NCBI GenBank assembly: GCA_025927475.1
Contig: JAICLL010000065.1
Location: 1-32,842 of the forward strand
Reading direction: 5' to 3'
DNA: 32,842 nucleotides
DNA from: Pirellulales bacterium
GTDB taxonomy: Bacteria > Planctomycetota > Planctomycetia > Pirellulales > JAICIG01
How positions within the stretch are numbered: position 1 is the first letter of the stretch; every line of letters starts with the position of its first letter. Shown here piece by piece: positions 24,139 through 32,716 of this stretch. The translations under genes were made by a program, and so were the position numbers. A model generated the notes under the pieces. The model was not told where the DNA came from. It made no database searches and worked only from the letters and a program-made list of their open reading frames with translations.

Positions 24139-25713
24139 CTATCGGCTCGGTTGGGCAAGCGCTTGGATCTCGTTGAAAAGTCCGCCCAGAGAAATCGGCG
24201 CCGACTGCTCGCTACCAAGCGACCTATAGAGCGCGCAGAAGCAACCAAAGAGCTCATCGCAGACATGGCGGTCGCGCGGGTCGGGCTCGATGATGACATG
24301 CTCAGGACACACTTGATCTTGGGCCTCTTCGACAGAGCCGAACGCCCCCGCGGCAAGCAGTGCGAAGATCGCCGCGCCGAGGCACGTAGTGTCGTCCTTG
24401 GCAACCAGCACGGGGGCGCCCAATACATTGGCGTACACGCGGTTGAGGGCCGGGCTTTTACGGGCCGCGCCGCCGGTGTTGATGACCCGACGAACCGCAA
24501 CGCCCTGCTGCCGCATGTGTTCGACGATGATACGCGTGTGAAAGGCGGTACCTTCAATCGCCGCGAACAACTCGTCGGCCGCCGTGTGCGCCAAGTTCCA
24601 GCCGAACGTCGCCCCGCGCAGCCGGGGGTTGCCCAGCACCGTGCGGTCGCCGTTATCCCAGACCAGACGCAACAGGCCGGTCTGGCCACTTCGGTAGCCG
24701 GCAATCGCGTTGCATAGCTCGGCGGTCGTCGTGCTGGCCCGGCGTGCAATCGCATCAAACAAGTCGCCCACCGCCGAGAGTCCCGCCTCGATGCCCGTAT
24801 AAGATGGATGAATCGAACCCGCCACGACGCCGCAAACGCCCGGGACTGGGCCGAGGCGATCGGCAATGGCCATCACGCAGGTTGAAGTGCCGATCACATT
24901 GACAATGTCTCCTAAACGAATGCCGGCGCCGATGGCGTCCCAATGGGCATCGAGGCCGCCAAAAGGTATGGGGATGCCCGGCCTCAGTCCCAGCCGTTCG
25001 GCCCACGCGGTGCAGAGAGTTCCGGCCCGTTGATCGCCGCGGCCATAACGGCCGCCCAGCCGAGCGCGCACACCGGCAAGCAGTGGATCGACGCTGGTGA
25101 GAAACGCTTCGCTGGGTAAGCCCCCGAGCGACTCGTTCCACATCCACTTATGGCCCATGGCGCAAACGCTCCGCGGCACTGCCAGCGGATCGTGGATACC
25201 GCACAGCGTGGCGGTCAGCATGTCGCAATGCTCCAGGGCGGTGACAAACCGGGGTCGCGCCTCGGCATGATTCCGTAGCCAATGCAGCAGCTTGGCGAAA
25301 CCAAATTCTGGAAGGTAGGCGCCTCCGCTGTAGTGAAGCGCCTCCAGGCCCTCGCGTCGCGCGGCCGAGGTGATCTCGGCGGCCTCGCGCCAAGCTCGAT
25401 GGTCGCACCAGAGATAGTAATCGGCCAGCGGTTCCAGGCCGGCGCCGACGGGAACCATCGTTGAACCGGTGGTGGCAACCGCCATCGCCTCAATCTGCCG
25501 ACCGTCGATGCTGGCCGGCGCGATGGCTTCGTGCATCGCGTCGACAAGCGCTTGAAGGTGGTCGGCATGCCGCTGCGTGGCGAAGTCGGGGTCGTCGGCG
25601 CGCCGCTGGGTGGCATAAGGGGCGGCGCCGGAGCCAAGGCGGCCCCGGTCGCTGTCGACAATGGCCACGCGCACGCCTGCCGTTCCAAAATCGACCCCAG
25701 CTACGAGCGTCAT
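24139..25713 (-). CDS. FGGY-family carbohydrate kinase, L-ribulokinase (AraB)-like
   Basis: A 524-residue FGGY kinase that phosphorylates a sugar (most likely a ketopentose) with ATP. The N-terminal lobe opens with GVDFGTAGVRVAIVD. Features shared with AraB include TTGSTMVPV (about 90-98), YYLWCDHRAWREAAEIT, GHKWMWNESLGGLP, GTLCTAWAERLGLRPG, FGGLDAHWDAIGAGI (catalytic Asp region), VIGTSTCVMAIAD, GVCGVVAGSIHPSYTGIEAGLSAVGD and the FGGY-2 stretch INTGGAARKSP plus CLGAAIFALLAAG. This pattern is closer to L-ribulokinase than to xylulokinase or glycerol kinase. ATG at 25713 overlaps the stop of the upstream permease gene by 4 bp (ATGA) and has GGAGA upstream. It is the last gene of a four-gene operon. 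Neither araA nor araD is present, so the substrate may be a ketose made from a polyol (inference). Confidence 0.88.
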   Translation of the reverse strand: MTLVAGVDFGTAGVRVAIVDSDRGRLGSGAAPYATQRRADDPDFATQRHADHLQALVDAMHEAIAPASIDGRQIEAMAVATTGSTMVPVGAGLEPLADYYLWCDHRAWREAAEITSAARREGLEALHYSGGAYLPEFGFAKLLHWLRNHAEARPRFVTALEHCDMLTATLCGIHDPLAVPRSVCAMGHKWMWNESLGGLPSEAFLTSVDPLLAGVRARLGGRYGRGDQRAGTLCTAWAERLGLRPGIPIPFGGLDAHWDAIGAGIRLGDIVNVIGTSTCVMAIADRLGPVPGVCGVVAGSIHPSYTGIEAGLSAVGDLFDAIARRASTTTAELCNAIAGYRSGQTGLLRLVWDNGDRTVLGNPRLRGATFGWNLAHTAADELFAAIEGTAFHTRIIVEHMRQQGVAVRRVINTGGAARKSPALNRVYANVLGAPVLVAKDDTTCLGAAIFALLAAGAFGSVEEAQDQVCPEHVIIEPDPRDRHVCDELFGCFCALYRSLGSEQSAPISLGGLFNEIQALAQPSR

Positions 25714-26990
25714 GGCGTCTCCGCGATCAAGTCTGCGTGCGGGCTGGAGACCAATGGATCTTCGGCGGGCAATCGCAGGAACGATGTCAGTACGCCGCTG
25801 ATTAGGTGCAGCGCGGCAAACAGCCACATCATGCCGGCTACGCCGATGCGCGGCAGAAACAGTCCGACGAGCGCCGGCCCGACCCATACGCTGGCGCCCG
25901 CGCCCAGGTTAAGCATCGACATGGCCGCACCCTTGTGCTTGGGCGTGAGCGAGGGCATCAGCGCCGAGAGCGGTACATAACCGGCCAACGTGGCCCCATA
26001 GCAGACGGCCGCCACCGCCGCCAACGGAAAAACTGCCCCGAACCGGCCGGGAATCTCATAGAGCAGCAGCACGCTGGCGGCCGACCCTACGCAACCACAC
26101 AGCGCGACCGTTCGCCGCCAACCAAACCAATCGCCGAGCAGGCCGAACAGAAGATTCCACAAAATATTGCTCGCGAACATCAGGCTCAACAGACGCAGCC
26201 ACTCACTTAGGCTGAAGCCAACCGCTTTCGTAAAATAGCCGGGCAAAAAGACAAGAAAGCCGAACTCCGGCGCGGTATTGATCACGCGCACTAAACAGCC
26301 CATGACCAGCTTCGGCTCCTGGTAGGCGATGGTCAAGCTGTTGAAAAGCGTGTTGAGCGGGTTGTCTTGAGAAGGCGCCAGGCGCCGCCGGCCAGTCGGC
26401 TCGCGGACGCCAATCAGTGCAATGAGTCCGCCCATCGCCACCAACGCCAGCGACAACCAAAGCGTCGAATAAGCGCCGATGCGCGGAACCGTATAACTGG
26501 CCAACAGCGAGCCGAGCGTCGGCAGGCCGCCGGTGAACGCGAACCAGTACCAACCCACCGCGGCCCCCAGCCGAGCTCGTGGAGAGACGGCCGTGATCCA
26601 CACCAGAAAGCCAAACGCGAACAGCGGATAGCCGAAGCCGCGCATGGCATAGCACGCGACGATCGTTTGACGACCGCCCGACACGATGGCGAGCAAAAGT
26701 GCCACTTCAAACAGCGTCCAGATCGCCCAGCCGGCGAACATCACCTTGCGAGGCCCCCACAGGTCGCACAGTGCGCCCGAGAGCCAGGCCGCGACCGCCG
26801 CGGTCAGTCCGTAAGCGGTGAAGGCCATCGCCGCGCCCCCTTCCGAAAAGCCGCGCTCGACGAGAAACGGCGACAAAAAGCCTGCCTCGACGCCGTCGCC
26901 AATCATGAAGATCAATAGCCCGACATAGCCCCACACGAGCGGGGGAAAGATGCCAATCCGTTGCAAGATTGGGTCGCGGCAATCGTTCAC
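25710..26990 (-). CDS. MFS transporter, polyol permease (RbtT/DalT/CsbX)-like
   Basis: A 426-residue inner-membrane carrier with about 12 transmembrane segments. The opening WGYVGLLIFMIGDGVEAGFLSPFLVERGFSEG is the pattern I know from the ribitol/D-arabinitol/CsbX polyol-permease group of the major facilitator superfamily. MFS loop motif A appears as GALCDLWGPRKVMFAG between segments 2 and 3, with a related repeat (GLLGDWFGWRRTVALCG) in the second half; the central loop carries REPTGRRRLAPSQDN. I chose GTG at 26990: it overlaps the stop of the HAD gene as GTGA, and AAAGGAG lies about 7 nt upstream; ATG at 27023 is in frame but lacks this support. As part of a kinase/AraM/HAD operon it most likely imports a polyol or pentose by proton symport. 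Confidence 0.87.
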   Translation of the reverse strand: MNDCRDPILQRIGIFPPLVWGYVGLLIFMIGDGVEAGFLSPFLVERGFSEGGAAMAFTAYGLTAAVAAWLSGALCDLWGPRKVMFAGWAIWTLFEVALLLAIVSGGRQTIVACYAMRGFGYPLFAFGFLVWITAVSPRARLGAAVGWYWFAFTGGLPTLGSLLASYTVPRIGAYSTLWLSLALVAMGGLIALIGVREPTGRRRLAPSQDNPLNTLFNSLTIAYQEPKLVMGCLVRVINTAPEFGFLVFLPGYFTKAVGFSLSEWLRLLSLMFASNILWNLLFGLLGDWFGWRRTVALCGCVGSAASVLLLYEIPGRFGAVFPLAAVAAVCYGATLAGYVPLSALMPSLTPKHKGAAMSMLNLGAGASVWVGPALVGLFLPRIGVAGMMWLFAALHLISGVLTSFLRLPAEDPLVSSPHADLIAETP

Positions 26991-27811
26991 GGCGCGGCTC
27001 CTTTCCGCGCCCGTTCGAGCCATTGGCCAAGCTCACCGACGTCAGTGACGACAAGATCCGGCGCCCGGTCCAGCGAGGCCGCTTCGGCCGCGGTCGCTTC
27101 ACCGCTCAGCACGAGCACAGACATCGCGCCGGCCTTTTGGGCCATGGCCACGTCGGTGTACAGCCGGTCGCCCACCATCGCCAATTCGGCGGCGTCGAGC
27201 GATTGCCGCGAGCAGATCGCATGCAGCATTGCCGGATCGGGCTTGCCAAACACCATGGGCCGACGGCCGGTGGCTGCGGAAAGGCAAGCGCAAATCGACC
27301 CGCAGTCGACAAGCACGGTCGGTTCATCGGTGGGGCAGACCAGGTCGGGATGTGTCGCCAGGAAGGGCAAACCGGCTCGAATCCAATAAGCCGCCTGGCA
27401 CAGCCGCTCATAGGTCAACGTGGTATCGAAGCCCACGATAACCGCGTCCGGTGCTTGCCAATCGATATGAAACCCCGAGAACTCAAACTCCTCACAGAGC
27501 GAAGGCGTGCCAACGACGGCAATCGAATCGGCGCCTGGCAATCTGCCGCGGAGATAAGAGATGACCGCGTCGACGGGCGTGCTGACTTGCTCTTCACACA
27601 CATCAATACCCAAGCGCGCTAGCTTTCGCACATAATCTGCCTTGCTGAGCGAGGTATTGTTCGTCAGGAAGGTATAGCCGATGCCCGCCTGGCGCAAGCT
27701 CGCCAGAAACGGCAACGTTGCATCGAAGAGCCGCCCGCCGCGATGCAGTGTGCCGTCCAGGTCAAGTGCCATGTGCCGGATGCGGCGAAGATCAGCAAAC
27801 CTGTCTCTCAT
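26987..27811 (-). CDS. HAD-IIA family phosphatase, AraL/NagD-like
   Basis: A 274-residue haloacid-dehalogenase-superfamily phosphatase. Motif I DLDGTL (Asp17 nucleophile, Asp19 acid) is near the start, motif II is TFLTNNTS (Thr50), the cap is of the C2 type between motifs II and III, and motifs III/IV are VFGKPDPAML (Lys, about 196) and MVGDRLYTDVAMAQKAG (Asp-x-x-x-x-Asp, about 217-233). NagD and Bacillus AraL share this layout; AraL-type enzymes remove phosphate from small sugar phosphates with low specificity. ATG at 27811 overlaps the AraM-like stop by 4 bp (ATGA). Placed between an AraM-like and a permease gene, it probably recycles overflow sugar phosphates of the pathway (inference). 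Confidence 0.9.
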   Translation of the reverse strand: MRDRFADLRRIRHMALDLDGTLHRGGRLFDATLPFLASLRQAGIGYTFLTNNTSLSKADYVRKLARLGIDVCEEQVSTPVDAVISYLRGRLPGADSIAVVGTPSLCEEFEFSGFHIDWQAPDAVIVGFDTTLTYERLCQAAYWIRAGLPFLATHPDLVCPTDEPTVLVDCGSICACLSAATGRRPMVFGKPDPAMLHAICSRQSLDAAELAMVGDRLYTDVAMAQKAGAMSVLVLSGEATAAEAASLDRAPDLVVTDVGELGQWLERARKGAAP

Positions 27812-29154
27812 CCGGCGAAGACCTCATCCAGCGCTTCCGCGAACATGCCGGTACGCATGGCGAAATCGAGCACGGTGAAGCGGCGCCGAATGTAGTACGC
27901 CAGCTCATAGCTCTGGCGCAATCGCTCGCTGCTGATGCCAATTTGTTCCGGCCGAATTGGGCAGCCGGCTTCCGCCAACAATGCTCGGGCCTGACGGAAA
28001 GGAAGCAACTGCCGCTCAAGCCGCGTACGCAGTGCTGGCCAACCGTCGCGCAGACGGCACAATTGCGCCCGCAGCGCATCGGCCGATGGGTGCTTGGCGC
28101 CGGTTTCTTCGAGCGACTTCTGGGCCAAAGCATCTGAACCGAACAGCACCCTGATGCGCGACGCGACCTGTTCCCAGGAAGGCCAGGCGTCCACCGCCGC
28201 GGCGACGTCGAGCCGCGCGAAATCGCGACGCAGCAGAACCTGATACAGATCGAGCGAGGCCAAAGTTCCAATGCCCACCTTGAAACCATGCGATGGGGCG
28301 ACGCCGTCGTGCAAATGATGCTGCATGTCCCACAGGTGGCTGAATTGATGCTCGGCGCCTGAGGCGGGCCGGCTCGATTGTGCCGCCTGCATCGCGAAGC
28401 CGCTCATCATCAGGCCCACGACGAGCCGCCGCAGAAAGTCTGGCTCGCCGCGCGCGACGCCGCCCGCCGAAGCGCACCACGCCGGCAACTGCGCCTGGAC
28501 GGTGTCCCAGACCGCCGGCGCGATCGGCTCCTCGCCCGCGGCGTCGGCCAAAATCCAATCGGCGCCGGCCACGCCTTTGGCCAGCAGGTCGGCATAGCCG
28601 GAAGCGTTCATCGCGCGCGGAGCATGCGCGATCACTTCGAGATCGGCTAACACGGCGCGAGGCGCGGCGCACTCGAACGTCTGCTTCGAACCGTTGTGGG
28701 TAATCGACGCGCCAAAGGCCGTATAGCCATCCATCGACGCCGCCGTCGCAACCGCCAAGTATGGCCGACCGAGACGGTGCGCGGCCAGTTTGGTCAGATC
28801 GTTGATCGTTCCTGAGCCGACGGCCACGGGAAGGGACGCTGTCGCACCCAAAGCGGCTTGCAGTTTTTCGACGAAGACAAATTCGGCACGCACGTCGCGG
28901 CCGAACACAAAGGGGGCGTCACAAACGATTCCGGCGCCCCGAAGGCTTTCGAGAACCGCGCCGCCGGCCGCTTGGAACGTGTTGCCGTCGGCGACGATGA
29001 CGGCCGAAGCGCCGCCAAATGCCGACGCGAAGAAACGGCCCGCCTCGCGGCAGGCGCCGTGCTCGACGCGAACAAACCGCGTATCGCGGGCCGCGCTGAG
29101 CGCGCGGTCGAGCATCGCATCAGCTTGGCTTTTCTCCATTCTTACCGTCGGCAT
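27808..29154 (-). CDS. araM: AraM-type dehydrogenase (sn-glycerol-1-phosphate dehydrogenase family)
   Basis: A member of the iron-containing alcohol dehydrogenase / G1P dehydrogenase family (AraM, EgsA), about 448 residues from ATG 29154. Nucleotide-binding GSGTINDLTK (113-122), ATAASMDGYTAFGASIT (about 136-152) and the metal-site stretches SGYADLLAK (about 185-193, Asp ligand), GAEHQFSHLWDM (His ligand region) and HGFKVGIGTL (His ligand) are present. AraM reduces DHAP to sn-glycerol-1-phosphate in Bacillus; here the genomic company (polyol permease, AraL-like phosphatase, AraB-like kinase) makes a polyol or polyol-phosphate oxidation an alternative. The start is ambiguous: ATG 29154 or 29139; TTG 29229 lies inside the promoter-like TATAAT, so it is unlikely. 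It is the first gene of the operon. Confidence 0.85.
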   Translation of the reverse strand: MPTVRMEKSQADAMLDRALSAARDTRFVRVEHGACREAGRFFASAFGGASAVIVADGNTFQAAGGAVLESLRGAGIVCDAPFVFGRDVRAEFVFVEKLQAALGATASLPVAVGSGTINDLTKLAAHRLGRPYLAVATAASMDGYTAFGASITHNGSKQTFECAAPRAVLADLEVIAHAPRAMNASGYADLLAKGVAGADWILADAAGEEPIAPAVWDTVQAQLPAWCASAGGVARGEPDFLRRLVVGLMMSGFAMQAAQSSRPASGAEHQFSHLWDMQHHLHDGVAPSHGFKVGIGTLASLDLYQVLLRRDFARLDVAAAVDAWPSWEQVASRIRVLFGSDALAQKSLEETGAKHPSADALRAQLCRLRDGWPALRTRLERQLLPFRQARALLAEAGCPIRPEQIGISSERLRQSYELAYYIRRRFTVLDFAMRTGMFAEALDEVFAG

Positions 29155-29228
29155 GGAGGGCGTCTCGAATGACTCGAAATTCGGGCTGCGACGGTGATGG
29201 ACGGACGCGATGGTTTGAGCAGTCGCCA

Positions 29229-29234
29229 ATTATA
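29229..29234 (-). promoter_or_regulatory. Candidate -10 element of the araM-like operon
   Basis: A perfect TATAAT hexamer on the minus strand within GGGTATAATTG. The start of transcription would fall near 29222, about 70 bp before the ATG at 29154. No good -35 hexamer lies at the expected distance, so it may depend on an activator or on an alternative recognition element. The same 11-mer occurs at 164-174 on the plus strand. Confidence 0.45.
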
Positions 29235-29446
29235 CCCAGGTGCCCTCACCCGTGGCAGTTTGGGTCCGGCAGCCGGATTTTCCGAAGCGGTTGCCATCAA
29301 AGAGGATGCGTCGCTATTTTGCTAGCATTGCTGGCGCGGCGTCGCTAGCACCACAAGGCGCAACCCGCCAGCTCCGTTGGAGTTGAGACAATCTTTTCGG
29401 GGCTGGTTGACGCCGTGGCCAAACCGGGTAAACTTTGGCTCTGACA

Positions 29447-29490
29447 ACCGCATATTGTGGTTTCTTAGCATGACGCATACAATATGTAGT
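29447..29490 (+). promoter_or_regulatory. Tandem NrdR-box-like sites on the nrdJ promoter
   Basis: Two sites resemble the NrdR box (consensus ACAcwATATATwGtgt core): 29447-29458 (complement ACAATATGCGGT) and 29479-29490 (ACAATATGTAGT). Their centres are 32 bp apart, the spacing known for paired NrdR boxes (three helical turns). TTGTGG (29455-29460) and TACAAT (29478-29483) lie 17 bp apart and could be the -35 and -10 of the nrdJ promoter, so the boxes would cover both promoter elements. The leader to the ATG would be about 170 nt. NrdR represses ribonucleotide reductase genes in response to dATP/ATP. Confidence 0.7.
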
Positions 29491-29656
29491 TAGTTCGGGT
29501 GACTGCGCCCGGCCCAGCGCCGGACGCTCTGGGCGGAGGAAATCGGGCCGGAGAATGGCATCCCAATGGCCTGCGATTGCCGAGATGATTCCACGGCAAT
29601 GTGTACCTCTGTATATTGGAATGGATGCCTGTCTCTTTTAGCAGAGGAGTGCTGCA

Positions 29657-32600
29657 ATGGCCGATTCGAGCGTGGGTCTGGTGGGGCAAGCTGCCCCGGC
29701 CGAGCGTGCGAAAAACAAACCTGGCCGTCGTTTCTCTCGCGGGCTGAATGTCGAGCCGCGGTTCTGCCCCCCAGACGTGGCCGATCCGTTTGAGACCGTC
29801 GCCTGGGAGCTGCGCACCGCGGCCATTAAGGGCGAGTCGGGCGAGGTGCTCTTCGAGCAGACTGACTGCGAAGTGCCCGACTTCTGGAGCCAATTGGCCA
29901 CCAACGTCGTGTGCAGCAAATACTTCTACGGCGAGGTTGGCACTCCGCAGCGCGAAAAAAGCGTGCGGCAGTTGATCCACCGCGTCAGCCGCACCATTGC
30001 CGACTGGGGAACGAAAGACGGCTACTTTGCCTCGCCCGACGATGGCGAGCAGTTCTACCGCGAGCTGACCTGGCTTTGTCTGCATCAGCACGGGGCGTTC
30101 AACTCGCCGGTGTGGTTCAACGTGGGCCTTTACCATCAGTACGGCGTGAAAGGCGCGCAGTGCAACTGGCACTGGGACGCCGAGCAGGCGGAAGTGCGCC
30201 AGCCGGAAAATCCGTATGAATATCCGCAAGGTTCGGCCTGCTTTATCCAAAGCGTCCGCGACGACATGGAAGACATCATGGAGCTGGCCCGCAGCGAAGC
30301 GATGCTTTTCAAGTTCGGCTCGGGCACCGGCACCGACCTGTCGACGCTGCGCTCGCACCGCGAGAAGCTGTCGGGCGGCGGCAAGCCTTCCGGCCCGCTG
30401 TCGTTCATGCGCGTTTACGATCAGATTGCCGCGGTGGTCAAAAGCGGCGGCAAGACTCGGCGGGCGGCCAAAATGCAGTCGATCAAGGTCTGGCACCCCG
30501 ACGTGCTCGAATTTATCGAGTGCAAAGCCAAGGAAGAAAAGAAAGCCCGCGTGCTGATCGCCAACGGCTACGAGTCGAACTTCAACGGCGAAGCGTACAG
30601 TTCAATTTTGTTCCAGAACGCAAATCTTTCGGTGCGCGTGACCGACGACTTCATGCAAGCGGTCGAAGCCGATCAGCCGTGGACGACGCACTGGGTGACG
30701 CAACCTGAGCGGCCCGGTCCCACACACCAGGCCCGCGAGCTGATGGACCGGATGGCCGAATGCGCCTGGCTTTGCGGAGACCCCGGCGTGCAATACGACA
30801 CGACCATCAACCGCTGGCACACGTGCCCGAACTCGGGCCGCATCAACGCCTCGAACCCTTGTTCGGAATACATGTTCCTGGACGACACGGCCTGCAACCT
30901 GGCCAGCGTCAACCTGATGAAGTTCCGCCGCGACGACGGCACGTTCGACGTCGAGCGGTTTCAGGCGGCCTGCCGCATTTTCTTCATCGCGCAGGAGATT
31001 CTGGTCGACCATGCCAGCTATCCGACCAAGCGCATCGCCGCCAATAGCCACGGCTTCCGCCCGCTGGGTCTGGGCTACTCGAACCTGGGCAGCTTGATCA
31101 TGTCGAGCGGGCTGGCTTACGATTCGCCCGCGGCGCTGGGTTTGTGCGGGGCGATGACCGCGCTTTTGCACGGCGCCGGCAATCTGACCAGCGTCGAGCT
31201 GGCCGCCGCGGTGGGACCGTTCGATGGCTACGTCGAAAACCGCGAGCCGATGCTGAACGTGATGGATATGCACCGCCGCGCGGTCGAAGACATCGACCCC
31301 GCCTGCCCGGACTATCTGAAAGACGCCGCGCGCGCCGTCTGGGACGAAGTGCTCGTCAATGGCCGGCTCTATGGTTTCCGCAACGCGCAGGCCACCGTGC
31401 TGGCGCCCACCGGCACCATCAGCTTCTTGATGGATTGCGACACGACGGGCATCGAGCCCGATATCGCGCTGGTCAAATACAAGCAATTGGCCGGCGGCGG
31501 CATGCTGAAGATCGTCAACAACACGGTTCCGTTGGCGCTCGAAACGCTGGGCTACGATCAGCCCGAGATCGAGTCGATCTTGTCCTACATCGACCGCGAA
31601 GACACGATCGAAGGCGCGGCCGATCTCAACGCCGAGCATCTGCCGGTGTTTGACTGCGCGTTTCAGCCGCGCAACGGCACGCGGTCAATCGCCTGGCGCG
31701 CCCACGTGCGCATGATGGCGGCGGCGCAGCCATTTTTGTCGGGCGCCATTTCCAAAACGGTGAACATGCCGCGCGACACCACGCCCGCCGACGTCGCCGA
31801 GGCCTATCTCGAAGGCTGGCGGCTGGGGTTAAAGGCCCTGGCCATCTACCGCGACGGCTCGAAAGAGAGCCAGCCGCTCTCGACCAGCACCGAGGGCGAC
31901 AAGGCGGCGGAGAAACAAAAAGCCGCCCCGCGCCGCGAACGCCTGCCCGACACCCGCAATTCGGTCACGCACAAATTCAGCGTGGCCGGGCACGAGGGCT
32001 ATATCACCGTCGGCCTGTACGACGACGGCCGGCCCGGCGAGTTGTTCATCACCATGGCCAAAGAGGGCAGCACCATCGGCGGCCTGATGGACTGCTTTGG
32101 CACGGCGGTGTCGATGAGCTTGCAATATGGCGTGCCGCTGGAAGTGTACATCAGCAAGTTCTCGCACACGCGGTTCGAGCCGATGGGGCATACCAAAAAC
32201 CCCGACATTCGCATTGCCAAGAGCATTGTCGATTACATTTTCCGCTGGTTGGGCATTACGTTTTTGCCCGGCTATCGCGAGGCGAGCATGGGGCTGCCCG
32301 CCGCCGATGCGGCCGGAAAGGAGGGGCAGGGAGACGATTCGCCGGGGGAGGCGAAGCCCGCCGCCACGAAGGCCGGCGGGCTGACGGTCGGGCCTGGATT
32401 GCCCAAAGCCGCCGCTAGCTCGGCCGCGGCGAAGCTCGCCACGAGCAATGGCGCCAATGGCGCTTCGCACAAGAACGGGCATGGCAAGACCGCCGCCTTG
32501 AGCAGCGCGTCGGGCGGCACGACTTTGCTCGAGCGGGCCGGCATGGCCCCCAAGTGGGACCTGGACGAGATGCTTTCGGGTTCGCTCTCGCGCAGCGATC

Positions 32601-32716
32601 AGTTTGCCAGTTTCCAGACCGACGCTCCGAGCTGCGACAATTGCGGCGCCATCACCGTGCGTGCCGGCAACTGTTATCTGTGCCACAACTGCGGCAACAG
32701 CATGGGTTGCTCATAA
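29657..32716 (+). CDS. nrdJ: Vitamin B12-dependent (class II) ribonucleotide reductase
   Basis: A 1019-residue adenosylcobalamin-dependent reductase that converts ribonucleotides to deoxyribonucleotides with or without oxygen, needing no NrdB-type radical subunit. Conserved parts: FNSPVWFNVG (about 152-161), GAQCNWHW with the first redox Cys (about 169), LLFKFGSGTGTDLSTLRS-like loop (about 216-233), NPCSEYMFLDDTACNLASVNLM (about 399-420, catalytic Cys and Glu), LAPTGTISFLMDCDTTGIEPD (about 580-600), and the TSCPD-type C-terminal domain (about 759-870, DTRNSVTHKFSVAGHEGYIT..., SKFSHTRFEPMG). A Gly/Ala/Lys-rich linker (about 885-965) leads to a Cys-rich tail CDNCG...CYLCHNCGNSMGCS that resembles a zinc ribbon. 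AGAGGAG lies 8 nt before ATG 29657. It is divergent from the araM operon and carries NrdR-like boxes upstream. Confidence 0.97.
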   Translation: MADSSVGLVGQAAPAERAKNKPGRRFSRGLNVEPRFCPPDVADPFETVAWELRTAAIKGESGEVLFEQTDCEVPDFWSQLATNVVCSKYFYGEVGTPQREKSVRQLIHRVSRTIADWGTKDGYFASPDDGEQFYRELTWLCLHQHGAFNSPVWFNVGLYHQYGVKGAQCNWHWDAEQAEVRQPENPYEYPQGSACFIQSVRDDMEDIMELARSEAMLFKFGSGTGTDLSTLRSHREKLSGGGKPSGPLSFMRVYDQIAAVVKSGGKTRRAAKMQSIKVWHPDVLEFIECKAKEEKKARVLIANGYESNFNGEAYSSILFQNANLSVRVTDDFMQAVEADQPWTTHWVTQPERPGPTHQARELMDRMAECAWLCGDPGVQYDTTINRWHTCPNSGRINASNPCSEYMFLDDTACNLASVNLMKFRRDDGTFDVERFQAACRIFFIAQEILVDHASYPTKRIAANSHGFRPLGLGYSNLGSLIMSSGLAYDSPAALGLCGAMTALLHGAGNLTSVELAAAVGPFDGYVENREPMLNVMDMHRRAVEDIDPACPDYLKDAARAVWDEVLVNGRLYGFRNAQATVLAPTGTISFLMDCDTTGIEPDIALVKYKQLAGGGMLKIVNNTVPLALETLGYDQPEIESILSYIDREDTIEGAADLNAEHLPVFDCAFQPRNGTRSIAWRAHVRMMAAAQPFLSGAISKTVNMPRDTTPADVAEAYLEGWRLGLKALAIYRDGSKESQPLSTSTEGDKAAEKQKAAPRRERLPDTRNSVTHKFSVAGHEGYITVGLYDDGRPGELFITMAKEGSTIGGLMDCFGTAVSMSLQYGVPLEVYISKFSHTRFEPMGHTKNPDIRIAKSIVDYIFRWLGITFLPGYREASMGLPAADAAGKEGQGDDSPGEAKPAATKAGGLTVGPGLPKAAASSAAAKLATSNGANGASHKNGHGKTAALSSASGGTTLLERAGMAPKWDLDEMLSGSLSRSDQFASFQTDAPSCDNCGAITVRAGNCYLCHNCGNSMGCS

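Noticed and set aside
26367-26918. 183-residue plus-strand frame inside the permease gene
   Set aside because: Arg/Gln/His-rich antisense shadow of a clear MFS transporter.
29491-29656. Possible cobalamin riboswitch in the nrdJ leader
   Set aside because: The leader is long enough and the enzyme is B12-dependent, but I could not find the conserved B12-box or the paired core elements; a covariance search would decide.
30602-31639. 345-residue minus-strand frame inside nrdJ
   Set aside because: Antisense shadow of a strongly conserved ribonucleotide reductase.
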